A DNA stretch of 38,529 bases. Origin: Micromonospora sonchi. Its GTDB lineage: Bacteria; Actinomycetota; Actinomycetes; Mycobacteriales; Micromonosporaceae. The translations under genes and the position numbers were made by a program. The notes below the pieces were generated by a model. It searched no databases. It saw nothing but the letters and a program-made list of their open reading frames with translations, and was not told where the DNA came from. Shown here piece by piece: positions 1 through 7,163 of this stretch (position 1 is its first letter; each line of letters opens with the position of its first letter). Where the stretch lies: the NCBI RefSeq assembly GCF_014646235.1, contig NZ_BMNB01000043.1, positions 1 through 38,529 of the forward strand, written 5' to 3'.

Positions 1-2
1 CC

Positions 3-95
3 CAGGCCCGCACCCACCTACGCCGGCGACAGAACCAGCCCCACCTCATCCGGAGCCTGTTCGGCAAACCAGAAGTCCGCTACGCCGCCGGATGA
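3..95 (+). CDS. 3' end of an unidentified gene (partial)
   Basis: The frame is open from the left edge to a TGA at 93-95, giving about 30 residues rich in Arg, Gln and His and ending in PEVRYAAG. The peptide resembles a basic C-terminal tail, but I cannot name a family. It could be a chance open frame. The only contextual support is that it reads toward a hairpin and a dispersed repeat at 123-154, as the end of a gene would. Confidence 0.2.
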   Translation, partial: QARTHLRRRQNQPHLIRSLFGKPEVRYAAG

Positions 96-122
96 CCACG
101 GGACATTTGGGTTACCCATCAA

Positions 123-154
123 TAACAGCGAGCTGTTAAAAAGGGGCCCTTCCT
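123..154. repeat. Small hairpin plus one copy of a 23-bp dispersed repeat
   Basis: TAACAGC (123-129) and GCTGTTA (132-138) form an inverted repeat. It runs into a sequence that on the minus strand (154 to 132) reads AGGAAGGGCCCCTTTTTAAC. The same 23-bp motif occurs twice more at 14059-14112. Read on the minus strand downstream of the exporter gene, the T run and hairpin could act as a terminator. That function is inferred; the repeat itself is visible. Confidence 0.6.
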
Positions 155-194
155 ATCAGCTACCGGCACCGGCGGCGGGGATCGATTCGCGGGG

Positions 195-1643
195 TCAGGC
201 CGGTGGTGGCCGGCGCGCCGGGCGGTGGACGAGCAGGGCGGCGATCGCCGCGCCACCCAGCAGCAGACCGGCGCACCAGAGCAGGGCACCACGGTAGGCG
301 GTGCTCAGTTCGCCGCGTTGCTCGTACCCGGTGCCGGAGAGCCCGACCAGCAGCGGCAGGGCGGCCACCGCCAGCAGGCCACCGACCCGGGAGGCGGCGT
401 TGTTGAAGCCGCTCGCCACCCCGGCGAAGCGGTCGGCGACGGCGGCCAGCACGGAGGCGGTCAGTGGCGCCACCACCATGGTCAGCCCGGCGCCGAACAG
501 TGCCACACCGGGCAGCACCTGACGCCAGTACGACGCACCCGGCCCGACCTCGCGCAGCATCAGCAGACCGGCGGCGGCCAGCACGGGCCCGACGGTCAGC
601 AGCAGCCGTGGCCCGATCTTCGCCGACAGCGCACCGGCGCCGGGCGAGCCGACCAGCAGCAGCAGGGTCATCGGTAGCAGGGCCAGCCCGGTTCGGAAGG
701 CCGACCAGCCGACCACGTTCTGGAGATAGACGGCGAAGAAGAAGGTGAACCCGCCGAGCGCGGCGTAGACCAGCACGGTGAAGACGTTCAGCACCGAGAA
801 CAGTCGACTGCCGAACAGTTCGGTGGGCAGCATCGCGGTCTCGCCCCGGCGCCGCTCGACGACCACGAACAGCACCGCGGCCAACACCGCGACCACGACC
901 GCGACCGCTATCGGCGGCGATGTCAGGCCCCGGCCGGGCGCGTCGACCAGGGCGTACGTGACACCGGCCAGCGCGACCGCCCCGAGCAGCGCGCCGGCCA
1001 CGTCGAAGCGGCGCGCCCGTCGGCCCGGTCCCTGGGTACGGGTCGCGCTCTCGTCCCGGCTCTCCGGCACCCAACGCGCGGCGGCCAGCAGCACGAGCCC
1101 GGCCAGCGGCACGTTCAGAAAGAAGATCCACCGCCAGGAGAGCGCGTCGATCAGCCAGCCGCCGACGAACGGGCCGAGCGCGGTGGAGACCCCGGACAGG
1201 CCCGACCAGGCCCCGATCGCCTTCGCCCGGTCGTCGGGATGGAAGGTGGATTGCAGCAGCGACAGCGAGCCCGGGGTCAGCAGGGCCCCGCCGGCACCCT
1301 GGAGGAATCGCGCGGCCACCAACCAGTCGGTACGCAGGGCCAGCCCGCAGAGCACCGAGGCGACCGTGAACCAGACGACTCCGATCAGGAAGATGCGCCG
1401 TCGGCCGAAGCGGTCGCCGAGCGCCCCGCCGAGCAACACGAACGCCGCGAGCGTGAGCAGGTAGCCGTTGACCGTCCACTGTAGGCCCGCGACGGAGGCG
1501 CCGAGCTCGGCACCGAGCCGGGGCAGCGCCACGTTGACCACGGTGCTGTCCAGGAAGACCATGCCGGAGGCGAGTACGGCGGCGGCCAGTGTGCCACGCC
1601 CGGCGGCGGTTCCCATCCGGACAGCGGAATCTCGTTCGGACAT
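195..1643 (-). CDS. MFS drug exporter, DHA2 (EmrB/QacA) family
   Basis: Predicted 482-residue inner-membrane drug:proton antiporter with about 14 hydrophobic segments. Family hallmarks: LDSTVVNVALP in the first helix region, the motif-A loop GGALGDRFGRRR after helix 2, and the antiporter motif SGVSTALGPFVGGWLI in helix 5. The start chosen is the ATG at 1643 (MSERDSAVRM), preceded by a purine-rich GGAAA. The frame is open further upstream, but that extension has no family-like sequence. It diverges from the nuclease gene at 1752 across about 108 bp that must hold both promoters. No regulator gene is adjacent. Family assignment is firm; the substrate cannot be read from sequence. Confidence 0.9.
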   Translation of the reverse strand: MSERDSAVRMGTAAGRGTLAAAVLASGMVFLDSTVVNVALPRLGAELGASVAGLQWTVNGYLLTLAAFVLLGGALGDRFGRRRIFLIGVVWFTVASVLCGLALRTDWLVAARFLQGAGGALLTPGSLSLLQSTFHPDDRAKAIGAWSGLSGVSTALGPFVGGWLIDALSWRWIFFLNVPLAGLVLLAAARWVPESRDESATRTQGPGRRARRFDVAGALLGAVALAGVTYALVDAPGRGLTSPPIAVAVVVAVLAAVLFVVVERRRGETAMLPTELFGSRLFSVLNVFTVLVYAALGGFTFFFAVYLQNVVGWSAFRTGLALLPMTLLLLVGSPGAGALSAKIGPRLLLTVGPVLAAAGLLMLREVGPGASYWRQVLPGVALFGAGLTMVVAPLTASVLAAVADRFAGVASGFNNAASRVGGLLAVAALPLLVGLSGTGYEQRGELSTAYRGALLWCAGLLLGGAAIAALLVHRPARRPPPA

Positions 1644-1751
1644 GGTTTCCAATCTGCCGTGCACCATGTGCCAGACACCACGAAACGCCAAAACCTCGCC
1701 CGGGTACTGTGCGGGATCGCCGCAAGCCCGCAAGCTGGAGAGGTGTCATCT

Positions 1752-2414
1752 GTGCGTACCAGATCAGGACCCCGCGCCCTGGGGGCGCTCGCGGTTGTCG
1801 CGGCGCTGGCCCTCGGCGTGGCCGGTTGCGTCCCCTTGGAGGAGGAGCCGGAGGCGTCGCCCAGCGGCGATGGCGGCTCCGCCACCCAGATGCTCTCTCA
1901 GCTCACCGTAGCCGAAGCCGGATCGATGCGCGGCTACAGCCGTAGTCGGTTCCCGCACTGGCGCAAGACCGGCAAGAACTGCGACGTGCGGGACACCGTG
2001 TTGGAGCAGGATGGCAAGGACATCAAGCACTCCGGCTGCAACGTGGTGGGTGGCCGGTGGGAGAGCGTCTACGACGGACGCAGCTTCACTGACCCCTCCA
2101 GCGTGGATATCGACCACATGGTTCCGCTCGCCAACGCCTGGCGCTCGGGCGCCGACGAGTGGGACGACTCGAAGCGTGGTGACTTCGCCAACGACCTGGA
2201 CCGGCCGCAACTCTTCGCGGTTTCCGCCTCCTCCAATCGGTCAAAGGGTGACCAGGATCCGTCCCAGTGGAAACCACCGAACCGCTCATACTGGTGCCAG
2301 TATGCCGGCGACTGGGTGGCAGTGAAGCATCACTGGCAGCTGACGGTGACCAGCGCCGAGAAGTCCGCGCTGACCGACATGTTGGAGGGCTGCACATGGG
2401 AGAGCAAGCCGTAA
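1752..2414 (+). CDS. Secreted lipoprotein HNH-type endonuclease (DUF1524/GmrSD C-terminal-like)
   Basis: 220 residues. The GTG at 1752 is chosen because GAGAGG ends 9 nt upstream and it begins a clean lipoprotein signal peptide: basic start, Ala/Leu-rich core, lipobox VAGC with the lipidated Cys at residue 26. An acidic Ser/Pro/Gly spacer follows, then a nuclease domain with the DIDHMVPLANAW motif (metal-binding His and Asp) and a later SNRSKGDQDPSQWKPP segment, both typical of the secreted HNH/DUF1524 family. Cys residues around the domain suggest disulfides outside the membrane. Likely anchored to the outer face of the membrane to degrade environmental DNA. Its last 19 bp overlap the next gene. 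Confidence 0.85.
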   Translation: MRTRSGPRALGALAVVAALALGVAGCVPLEEEPEASPSGDGGSATQMLSQLTVAEAGSMRGYSRSRFPHWRKTGKNCDVRDTVLEQDGKDIKHSGCNVVGGRWESVYDGRSFTDPSSVDIDHMVPLANAWRSGADEWDDSKRGDFANDLDRPQLFAVSASSNRSKGDQDPSQWKPPNRSYWCQYAGDWVAVKHHWQLTVTSAEKSALTDMLEGCTWESKP

Positions 2415-2842
2415 CCGGATCTGACGGCACACCGGCGCCCGAGCAGGCGCCGGACGCCGGCGGGGAGGCCGCGGCGGCGACCGGCGGCCCACCCGGCCCA
2501 GCCACGGCCGGGATGATCGCGGACGGTGCCGCCGCCGACGAGGTGGAGGTGCCGGGTGCCGGGATGACGGCCGACGCCGGGGGTGCCACCGGTCCGCAGA
2601 GCCGGACCACCGACATCGTGCCGGGGCCGGGCGGGGTGATGACCGACGAGGTCGGCGTGGTCACCGGCGAGCTGACGCTGCGCACCGAATTCGCCGACGG
2701 GCAGGTCACGCTCCGCGTGCAGTACAAGGACGCCGACGAGTGGTACGTGGTCACCGGCGGCAGGGCGCCGCTGAGTGATCCCGCCGGACTGGACGCGGTC
2801 CACACCGTCGCGGTGGGCCTGCTGAACCGTCCCGAGGGCTGA
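2396..2842 (+). CDS. Small protein of unknown function, overlapping the nuclease gene
   Basis: 148 residues, family not recognised. The ATG at 2396 has GGAGG 7 nt upstream, both inside the end of the nuclease gene, so the two genes are translationally coupled. Residues 1 to about 90 are low complexity (Ala, Gly, Pro, Asp, Glu). The C-terminal 60 residues look folded: alternating hydrophobic strands such as GELTLRTEFADGQVTLRVQY and DEWYVVTGG, ending in a helix-like AVHTVAVGLLNR. There is no signal peptide, so it is predicted cytoplasmic, unlike its exported partner. The tight coupling suggests a related job, but none is established. Confidence 0.7.
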   Translation: MGEQAVTGSDGTPAPEQAPDAGGEAAAATGGPPGPATAGMIADGAAADEVEVPGAGMTADAGGATGPQSRTTDIVPGPGGVMTDEVGVVTGELTLRTEFADGQVTLRVQYKDADEWYVVTGGRAPLSDPAGLDAVHTVAVGLLNRPEG

Positions 2843-2865
2843 GCATCTTCCCTGCGTGCCCTCTC

Positions 2866-3969
2866 CTACACGAAGGAGCCGGGTTCGCTGGGGGCGGAGA
2901 CGACGCCGGGTTCCTCGCCCTCGCCCTCCGGACGGACGATCTCCGCGCTCACCTTGTGCGGGCGCAGCTCGCCGCTGGCGATCTGCTCGGCCCAGTGGCA
3001 GGCGACCCGGCTGCCGCCGACCTCGCGCAGCGCCGGCCGCTCGTCGGCGCAGCGGGTCGGCTGCGCCCACGGGCACCGGGTGTGGAAACGGCAGCCCGAC
3101 GGCGGGTTGGCCGGCGAGGGCAGGTCTCCGGCAAGGAGGATCCGCTCCCGATGGTCCTCCACGTCCGGGTCCGGTACCGGCACCGCCGACATCAACGCCC
3201 GGGTGTACGGATGCAGCGGCTCACGGTAGAGGCGGTCGCTCGGCGCCTCCTCGACCAGCCCACCCAGGTACATCACGCCGACGGTGTCCGAGATGTGCCG
3301 GACCACCGCGAGGTCGTGCGCGATCACCAGGTAGGTCAGTCCGAGGCTGTCCTGGAGTTCGTCGAGCAGATTGATCACCTGGGCCTGGATCGACACGTCC
3401 AGGGCGGAGACCGGTTCGTCGGCGACGATCAGCTCCGGCCCCAGCACCAGCGCGCGGGCGATGCCGATGCGCTGCCGCTGACCACCGGAGAACTCGTGCG
3501 GATAGCGGGATAGCGCCCATCGGGGCAGACCCACCTTGTCCAGCGTCTCGGCGATGATCTTCCGGCGCTCGTCCCGGTTGCCGCCGATGCCGTGCGTCTG
3601 CAGACCCTCGGTGAGGATCGACTCGACGTTCTGCCTCGGGTCGAGGCTGGACATCGGGTCCTGGAAGATCATCTGCATCCGCTTGCGCATCGCGCGCAGC
3701 TTGCCCGGCGGCAGCGTGGTCAGCTCGACGCCGTCGAAGCTCACCTCGCCGGTGGTGGGTGGGGTGAGCTGGAGCAACGCCCGCCCCAGGGTGGACTTGC
3801 CGCAACCCGACTCGCCGACCAGGCCGTACGTCTTGCCACGCGCGATGCTCAGGTCCACCCCGTCGACCGCCTTGACGTGGCCGACCGTGCGGTCGAACAG
3901 CACTCCCCGCTTGATCGGGAAGTGCACCTTCAGGTCCCGTACCTCTACGAGGATGTCGCTGTCGCTCAT
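2866..3969 (-). CDS. dppF: Peptide ABC transporter ATP-binding protein, DppF/OppF-like
   Basis: 367-residue ATPase powering the peptide importer. Walker A GESGCGKS at residues 52-59, signature FSGGQRQRIGIARAL, Walker B LIVADEPVSALD, followed by the C-terminal oligopeptide-transporter extension with a Cys cluster (GCRFHTRCPWAQPTRC) typical of DppD/DppF ATPases. The ATG at 3969 overlaps the TGA of a 27-codon mini-ORF (ATGA) and has GGAG 7 nt upstream. It is the last gene of the operon and converges on the small protein ending at 2842, with only 23 bp between them. Peptide is inferred as substrate from family; the exact specificity is unknown. Confidence 0.92.
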   Translation of the reverse strand: MSDSDILVEVRDLKVHFPIKRGVLFDRTVGHVKAVDGVDLSIARGKTYGLVGESGCGKSTLGRALLQLTPPTTGEVSFDGVELTTLPPGKLRAMRKRMQMIFQDPMSSLDPRQNVESILTEGLQTHGIGGNRDERRKIIAETLDKVGLPRWALSRYPHEFSGGQRQRIGIARALVLGPELIVADEPVSALDVSIQAQVINLLDELQDSLGLTYLVIAHDLAVVRHISDTVGVMYLGGLVEEAPSDRLYREPLHPYTRALMSAVPVPDPDVEDHRERILLAGDLPSPANPPSGCRFHTRCPWAQPTRCADERPALREVGGSRVACHWAEQIASGELRPHKVSAEIVRPEGEGEEPGVVSAPSEPGSFV

Positions 3970-4049
3970 GCCGGCACTCCGCTTCGCTGCGTGCCGTCAT
4001 GAGGCACATACGCGCTGAGCCTAATGATTCGCTCGCTCCGCTCGCTCAT
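3966..4049 (-). CDS. 27-codon repeat-derived mini-ORF bridging dppD and dppF
   Basis: The ATG (4049-4047) overlaps the dppD stop as ATGA, with GGAGGAG about 6 nt upstream. The frame runs 27 codons and its TGA overlaps the dppF start as ATGA. The peptide begins MSERSERIIRLS and ends QRSGVPA. Its 5' half is made of tandem GAGCGAGCGGAGCGAGCG. I know this motif as a recurring N-terminal or intergenic sequence in Micromonosporaceae, so it is probably a dispersed repeat rather than a functional peptide. The exact in-register fit would let ribosomes pass from dppD to dppF without a gap. Whether the peptide accumulates is unknown. Confidence 0.4.
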   Translation of the reverse strand: MSERSERIIRLSAYVPHDGTQRSGVPA

Positions 4050-5047
4050 CGCTTCTCCTCCTCGCGCGGCGCGGGCACCGGGGCCGGGTTGACGCAGCGG
4101 TAGCTGCGGCCGTCGTGGGCGAGCACCAGCTGCGGCGGCTCGCCCACGCAGGCGTCCACCCGGCGGGTACAGCGCGGCGCGAAGGCGCAGCCGTCCGGCC
4201 AGGGCAGCAGGTCCCGCACCGAGCCGGGGATGGGGTTGAGCGGCTCGCCGCGCCCCACGTCCAGGCGCGGCACCGAGCCGAGCAACCCCACGGTGTACGG
4301 GTGCCTCGGTTCGCGGAACAGCGGGCGCCGCCGCGCGGTCTCCACCACCCGGCCGCCGTACAGCACGTTGATCGAGTCGCACATGCCGGCCACCACGCCC
4401 AGATCGTGCGTGATCATCACCAGCGCGGTTCCGGAGTCGCGGACCAGGTCCTTCAGCAGTTCCAGGATCTGTGCCTGGATGGTGACGTCCAGCGCCGTGG
4501 TGGGTTCGTCGGCGATCAGCAGCCGGGGCTGGCAGGCCACCGCCATGGCGATCAGAGCACGCTGGCGCATCCCGCCGGAAAGCTGGTGCGGGTACTCCTT
4601 GAGCCGGCGCTTCGGGTCCGGGATGCCGACCCGGTCGAGCAGCCGGGCCGCCTCCTTCGCCGCCGCGTCACCCTTCATGCCCCGGTGCCGGGTCAGCACC
4701 TCGGTCACCTGAAGGCCGATCGGGACGACCGGGTTGAGCGACGACAGCGGGTCCTGGAAGACCATCGCGATGTCCCGGCCCCGGATGCCCCGCCGCGAGC
4801 GATCGTCGAGCTGGAGCAGGTCGGTGCCGTCGAAGACCGCCTTGCCACCAACCCGCAGGCCGGGCTGTCTCGGCAGCAGTCCCATGATGGCCAGTGAGGT
4901 CACCGACTTGCCGCAGCCGGACTCGCCGACCAGGCCGACCACCTCGCCGGCGTCCACCGAGAACGAGACCCCGTCGACGGCGTGCACGGCACGCTGACCG
5001 CGTCGAGCGAAGGTGACGGAGAGGTCGTCCACTTCGAGTAGTGCCAT
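4046..5047 (-). CDS. dppD: Peptide ABC transporter ATP-binding protein, DppD/OppD-like
   Basis: 333 residues. Walker A GESGCGKS at 41-48, Q-loop region VFQDPLSSLNP, signature LSGGMRQRALIAMA, Walker B LLIADEPTTALD, and the OppD-type C-terminal extension with a Cys cluster (GCAFAPRCTRR, then YRCVNP). In this family the extension can hold an iron-sulfur cluster or close the ATPase dimer. It pairs with DppF to form the heterodimeric engine. The ATG at 5047 overlaps by one base the stop of a 19-codon mini-ORF (TAATG), with GGAGGG upstream. Its stop overlaps the start of the next mini-ORF. Confidence 0.92.
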   Translation of the reverse strand: MALLEVDDLSVTFARRGQRAVHAVDGVSFSVDAGEVVGLVGESGCGKSVTSLAIMGLLPRQPGLRVGGKAVFDGTDLLQLDDRSRRGIRGRDIAMVFQDPLSSLNPVVPIGLQVTEVLTRHRGMKGDAAAKEAARLLDRVGIPDPKRRLKEYPHQLSGGMRQRALIAMAVACQPRLLIADEPTTALDVTIQAQILELLKDLVRDSGTALVMITHDLGVVAGMCDSINVLYGGRVVETARRRPLFREPRHPYTVGLLGSVPRLDVGRGEPLNPIPGSVRDLLPWPDGCAFAPRCTRRVDACVGEPPQLVLAHDGRSYRCVNPAPVPAPREEEKR

Positions 5048-5106
5048 TACCGACCCTCCGTTCGCGGCTGTGGGGCTCGCAAGCTCACTCCTCGCGCTTC
5101 ACACAT
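5047..5106 (-). CDS. 19-codon mini-ORF bridging dppC and dppD
   Basis: The ATG at 5106-5104 lies 10 nt after the dppC stop. The frame encodes MCEARGVSLRAPQPRTEGR, and its TAA shares one base with the dppD ATG (TAATG). The sequence around GTGAGCTTGCGAGCC resembles a short repeat I associate with Micromonosporaceae intergenic regions. There is only a weak purine run (GTAGGT) before the ATG, so initiation would depend on ribosomes finishing dppC. Together with the mini-ORF at 3966-4049, it means both non-overlapping junctions in the ATPase half of the operon are filled by in-register small frames. Function as a peptide is not supported. Confidence 0.3.
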   Translation of the reverse strand: MCEARGVSLRAPQPRTEGR

Positions 5107-5116
5107 AGCGGGGTAC

Positions 5117-6085
5117 CTACTTCCGCAGCTTCGGGTCGAGGGCCTCGCGCATCGCCTCGCCGAGCAGCGTGAAGCCCAGCGCGGTGATGATGATCGCGAC
5201 CGCCGGGTAGATGGCCAACGCGGGCCGGATGCCCAGCCACGGCTGCGCGTCGGCCAGCATCACGCCCCACTCGGGTACGGCCGAGTCGGGATTGCCGAGA
5301 CCGAGGTACGACAGCGCGGCGGCCTCGATGATCGCGGTGGCCAGCGTCAGCGTGGCCTGCACGATGACCGGGGCGAGCGAGTTCGGTAGCACGTGGGCCA
5401 GCGCGATCTTCGACTTGCGGACCCCGAGCGAGGTGGCCGCCAGCACGTAGTCGCTGTTGGACTGGGCGATCATCGAGCCGCGCAGCAGCCGGGCGAAGAC
5501 CGGCACCGAGACCATCCCGACCGCGATCATCACGGTGGTCAGGCTCGGCCCGAGCAGCGCGGCGATGCTGACCGCGAGCAGCAGGCTGGGCATCGCCAGC
5601 AACATGTCGATGATCCGCATCAGGGTGGTGTCCACCCAGCGGCCCCACCGGCCACCGAGGCCAGCGGCGGCACCGGCGACGCCACCGATCAGGGCGCCGA
5701 CGGCCAGACCGATCAGGGTGGCCACCACGCCGACCAGCAGAGTCTGCCGGGCTCCGACGATCATGCGACTGAAGACGTCCCGGCCCTGGTGGTCGTAGCC
5801 GAGCCAGTGTTCGGCGGAGTGCCCGGGGATCAGGCCCTGTCCGACCCGGACGACACCTTCGCGGATGCCCATCGTGTCCGTCGGGCCGTACGGCACGAAG
5901 ACCGGTCCGACGATGGCGACCAGCACGAAGATGGTCAGGATGACCGCGCCGACGATGGCCGCGGGGTTGCGCCGGAGCCGGCGGAAGGCGTCCTGCCAGA
6001 GGCTGACGCCACGCTCCTCCTCGCGGGCGGCGAGTTCGGCAAGGCGGTCGATCTTCTCGCGCTTCTTCCCGCTGATGATCGTCAT
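5117..6085 (-). CDS. dppC: Peptide ABC transporter permease, DppC/OppC-like
   Basis: 322-residue membrane subunit. A charged N-terminal tail of about 40 residues is followed by a first membrane helix (AAIVGAVILTIFVLVAIVGPV), a periplasm-facing loop with the OppC-type HWLGYDHQGRDVFSRMIVGAR, and five further helices. The EAA-loop that docks to the ATPase is visible near YVLAATSLGVRKSKIALAHVLPN. The ATG at 6085 overlaps the dppB stop by 4 nt (ATGA). Its partner permease is dppB. The end of the gene leads into a mini-ORF before dppD. Confidence 0.93.
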   Translation of the reverse strand: MTIISGKKREKIDRLAELAAREEERGVSLWQDAFRRLRRNPAAIVGAVILTIFVLVAIVGPVFVPYGPTDTMGIREGVVRVGQGLIPGHSAEHWLGYDHQGRDVFSRMIVGARQTLLVGVVATLIGLAVGALIGGVAGAAAGLGGRWGRWVDTTLMRIIDMLLAMPSLLLAVSIAALLGPSLTTVMIAVGMVSVPVFARLLRGSMIAQSNSDYVLAATSLGVRKSKIALAHVLPNSLAPVIVQATLTLATAIIEAAALSYLGLGNPDSAVPEWGVMLADAQPWLGIRPALAIYPAVAIIITALGFTLLGEAMREALDPKLRK

Positions 6086-7086
6086 CGGACCCTCACCCTC
6101 GGGTCGATCAGGCTGTAGGAGAGGTCCACGATCAGGTTCACCAGCACGTAGACCACCGCGATGATCATGATGAAGCCCATCAGGACCGGGTAGTCGCGCT
6201 GGCTGATGGACTCGGCGATGAAGGCGCCGATTCCGCTGAACGCGAAGACGGTTTCGGTGAGCACCGCACCGGAGAGCAGACCGCCGGTGAGCAGACCGAT
6301 CGAGGTCGCCACCGGCAGCATCGCGTTACGCAGCACGTGCCGGCGGCGGATCACGTTCTCGGTCAGGCCCTTGGCCTCGGCGGTACGGACGAAGTCCTCG
6401 TTCAGCACCTCCAGCACGCTGGCCCGGGTGATCCGTACGATGATCGCCAGCGGGATGCTCGCCAGCGCCAGGCCGGGCAGCACGAGATGCCAGAGCGCGT
6501 CGGCGGCGGCGTCCCACTCCCGGGTCATCAGCCCGTCCAGCACGAAGAAGTTGGTGATCCGAGTGGCGCCGATGGTCGGGTCCTGCCGGCCGCTGGAGGG
6601 GAACCAGCCCAGGTTCTCCGAGAAGATCGCCTTGAGGATGTACGCCAGGAAGAAGACCGGGATGCAGATGCCGATCAGCGAGCCGCCGACCGAGAGGTGA
6701 TCCAGCAGCCGGCCACGACGGCGGGCGGCCAGGTAACCCAGCGGAATGCCGATGCCGATCGCGATCACCATCGCGGTGACGGTCAGCTCGACGGTGCCGG
6801 GGAAGCGCTGGAGGAACTCGGTGGTCACCTCGCGCTTGGTCGCGATGGACGTACCCAGGTCGAGCCGGATCAACCGCCGGAGAAACCGGCCGTACTGGAT
6901 CAGGATCGGCTCGTCGAGGCCGAGGTTGTGGCGGATCGCGGCGCGCATCTCGGGCGTACCCCGCTCGCCGAGGATGGCGGTCTCGGGGCCACCGGGCAGC
7001 CGGCGGAGCCAGATGAACAACAGGAGGGAGAGCCCGAACAGCGTGGGTATCAACTGGAGCAGACGTCTGACGATGAACCGGATCAC
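6082..7086 (-). CDS. dppB: Peptide ABC transporter permease, DppB/OppB-like
   Basis: 334 residues. It starts with the family-typical MIRFIVRRLLQLIPTLFGLSL signal-anchor helix. The loop GRFLRRLIRLDLGTSI follows, then five helices, with the EAA-type ATPase-docking loop near DFVRTAEAKGLTENVIRRRHVLRN. It forms the channel together with DppC. The start ATG at 7086 follows the binding-protein gene by 77 nt, a gap that contains a strong hairpin (7114-7148). The downstream end overlaps dppC by 4 nt, so permease translation is coupled. Confidence 0.93.
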   Translation of the reverse strand: MIRFIVRRLLQLIPTLFGLSLLLFIWLRRLPGGPETAILGERGTPEMRAAIRHNLGLDEPILIQYGRFLRRLIRLDLGTSIATKREVTTEFLQRFPGTVELTVTAMVIAIGIGIPLGYLAARRRGRLLDHLSVGGSLIGICIPVFFLAYILKAIFSENLGWFPSSGRQDPTIGATRITNFFVLDGLMTREWDAAADALWHLVLPGLALASIPLAIIVRITRASVLEVLNEDFVRTAEAKGLTENVIRRRHVLRNAMLPVATSIGLLTGGLLSGAVLTETVFAFSGIGAFIAESISQRDYPVLMGFIMIIAVVYVLVNLIVDLSYSLIDPRVRVR

Positions 7087-7113
7087 GGCGGCCTCGAGGG
7101 TGTGCAGGGGATC

Positions 7114-7148
7114 GCGGGCGGACGCTGTGGGTAACAGCGCCCGCCCGC
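7114..7148 (-). terminator. Intra-operon hairpin between the binding-protein gene and permease genes
   Basis: GCGGGCGG (7114-7121), one mismatch, CGCTGT (7123-7128), a 5-nt loop, ACAGCG (7134-7139), one mismatch, CCGCCCGC (7141-7148): 14 pairs around a single A-C mismatch. No T run follows on the minus strand. In ABC operons such a hairpin usually protects the upstream transcript from 3' decay or causes partial termination, so that binding protein is made in excess over the membrane subunits. That role is inferred from position. Confidence 0.75.
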
Positions 7149-7163
7149 GGTCAGTGCGTCAGG

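Noticed and set aside
160..1749. 529-residue Arg-rich minus-strand frame over the exporter gene
   Set aside because: It is the wrong phase of the exporter gene; the overlapping phase has clear MFS motifs and hydrophobic helices.
1752..2842. Secreted toxin-immunity pair or defence nuclease system
   Set aside because: The nuclease has a lipoprotein signal, and the second protein lacks features of known immunity families, so only an open question is reported.
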